From an uncultured Eubacteriales bacterium (GTDB lineage: Bacteria; Bacillota; Clostridia; Oscillospirales; Acutalibacteraceae), in NCBI GenBank assembly GCA_900316925.1, contig ONEU01000099.1, positions 1 through 5,727 of the forward strand: a stretch of DNA of 5,727 nt. The letters are read 5' to 3'. A model generated the notes under the pieces. That model was given only the letters and a program-made list of their open reading frames with translations. It had not been told where the DNA came from and ran no database searches. Made by a program: the position numbers and the translations under genes. Shown here piece after piece: positions 5,705-5,727 of the stretch. How positions within the stretch are numbered: position 1 is the first letter of the stretch; each line of letters starts with the position of its first letter.

Positions 5705-5727
5705 AGGCACGGGTACTATGATAGAAA
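5705..5727. repeat. Direct repeat R, copy 3 (cut by the window end)
   Basis: AGGCACGGGTACT is identical to copies 1 and 2, followed by a few changed bases and then TAGAAA, where the window stops. It lies about 165 bp upstream of csp gene 1, so a copy precedes each csp gene in the same orientation. Left-flank similarity to copy 2 runs back to about 5685. Confidence 0.85.

Noticed and set aside
5714..5720. CATAGTA on the minus strand as a sigma F/G -10 element upstream of csp gene 1
   Set aside because: The matching -35 would lie beyond the window end, the other two repeat R copies do not keep the motif, and a 7-bp match alone is weak.

Overview
The window carries a spore-germination locus from an endospore-forming member of the Clostridia. 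All three genes lie on the minus strand, so in transcription order (right to left) they are a Csp-family subtilisin-like protease (5539-3854), a second Csp protease (3452-1740) and the cortex-lytic enzyme SleC (1428-202). Csp proteases next to sleC are a hallmark of Clostridia that germinate by the Csp/SleC route, rather than Bacillus. The moderately high GC content and the many palindromic intergenic repeats would fit an Oscillospiraceae/Ruminococcaceae-like gut organism, but that placement is only a guess.

How the genes work together (established for C. perfringens and C. difficile, inferred here): the proteins are made during sporulation and stored in the spore. On germination a Csp protease cuts the pro-region from pro-SleC, and SleC then degrades the cortex peptidoglycan. 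Both Csp proteins here keep a complete Asp-His-Ser triad, unlike the C. difficile set, where CspA and CspC are pseudoproteases. None of the three has an obvious signal peptide, as is usual for this system.

Layout: 1-201, downstream of sleC, with a repeat element and a good terminator. 202-1428, sleC. 1429-1739, a 311-bp gap with a second, inverted copy of that repeat element, so sleC is bracketed by inverted repeats. 1740-3452, csp gene 2. 3453-3853, a 401-bp gap with two copies of a different direct repeat and several hairpins. 3854-5539, csp gene 1, whose 3' end holds a 12-bp tandem repeat coding for AQSL units. 5540-5727, its leader, ending in a third copy of the direct repeat cut by the window edge.

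The genes are ordinary for a Csp/SleC locus. The less expected parts are the paired inverted repeats around sleC with outward-facing terminator-like hairpins, the dispersed repeat upstream of both csp genes, and the in-frame minisatellite with an unusual C-terminal tail in csp gene 1. I see no new enzymatic system.
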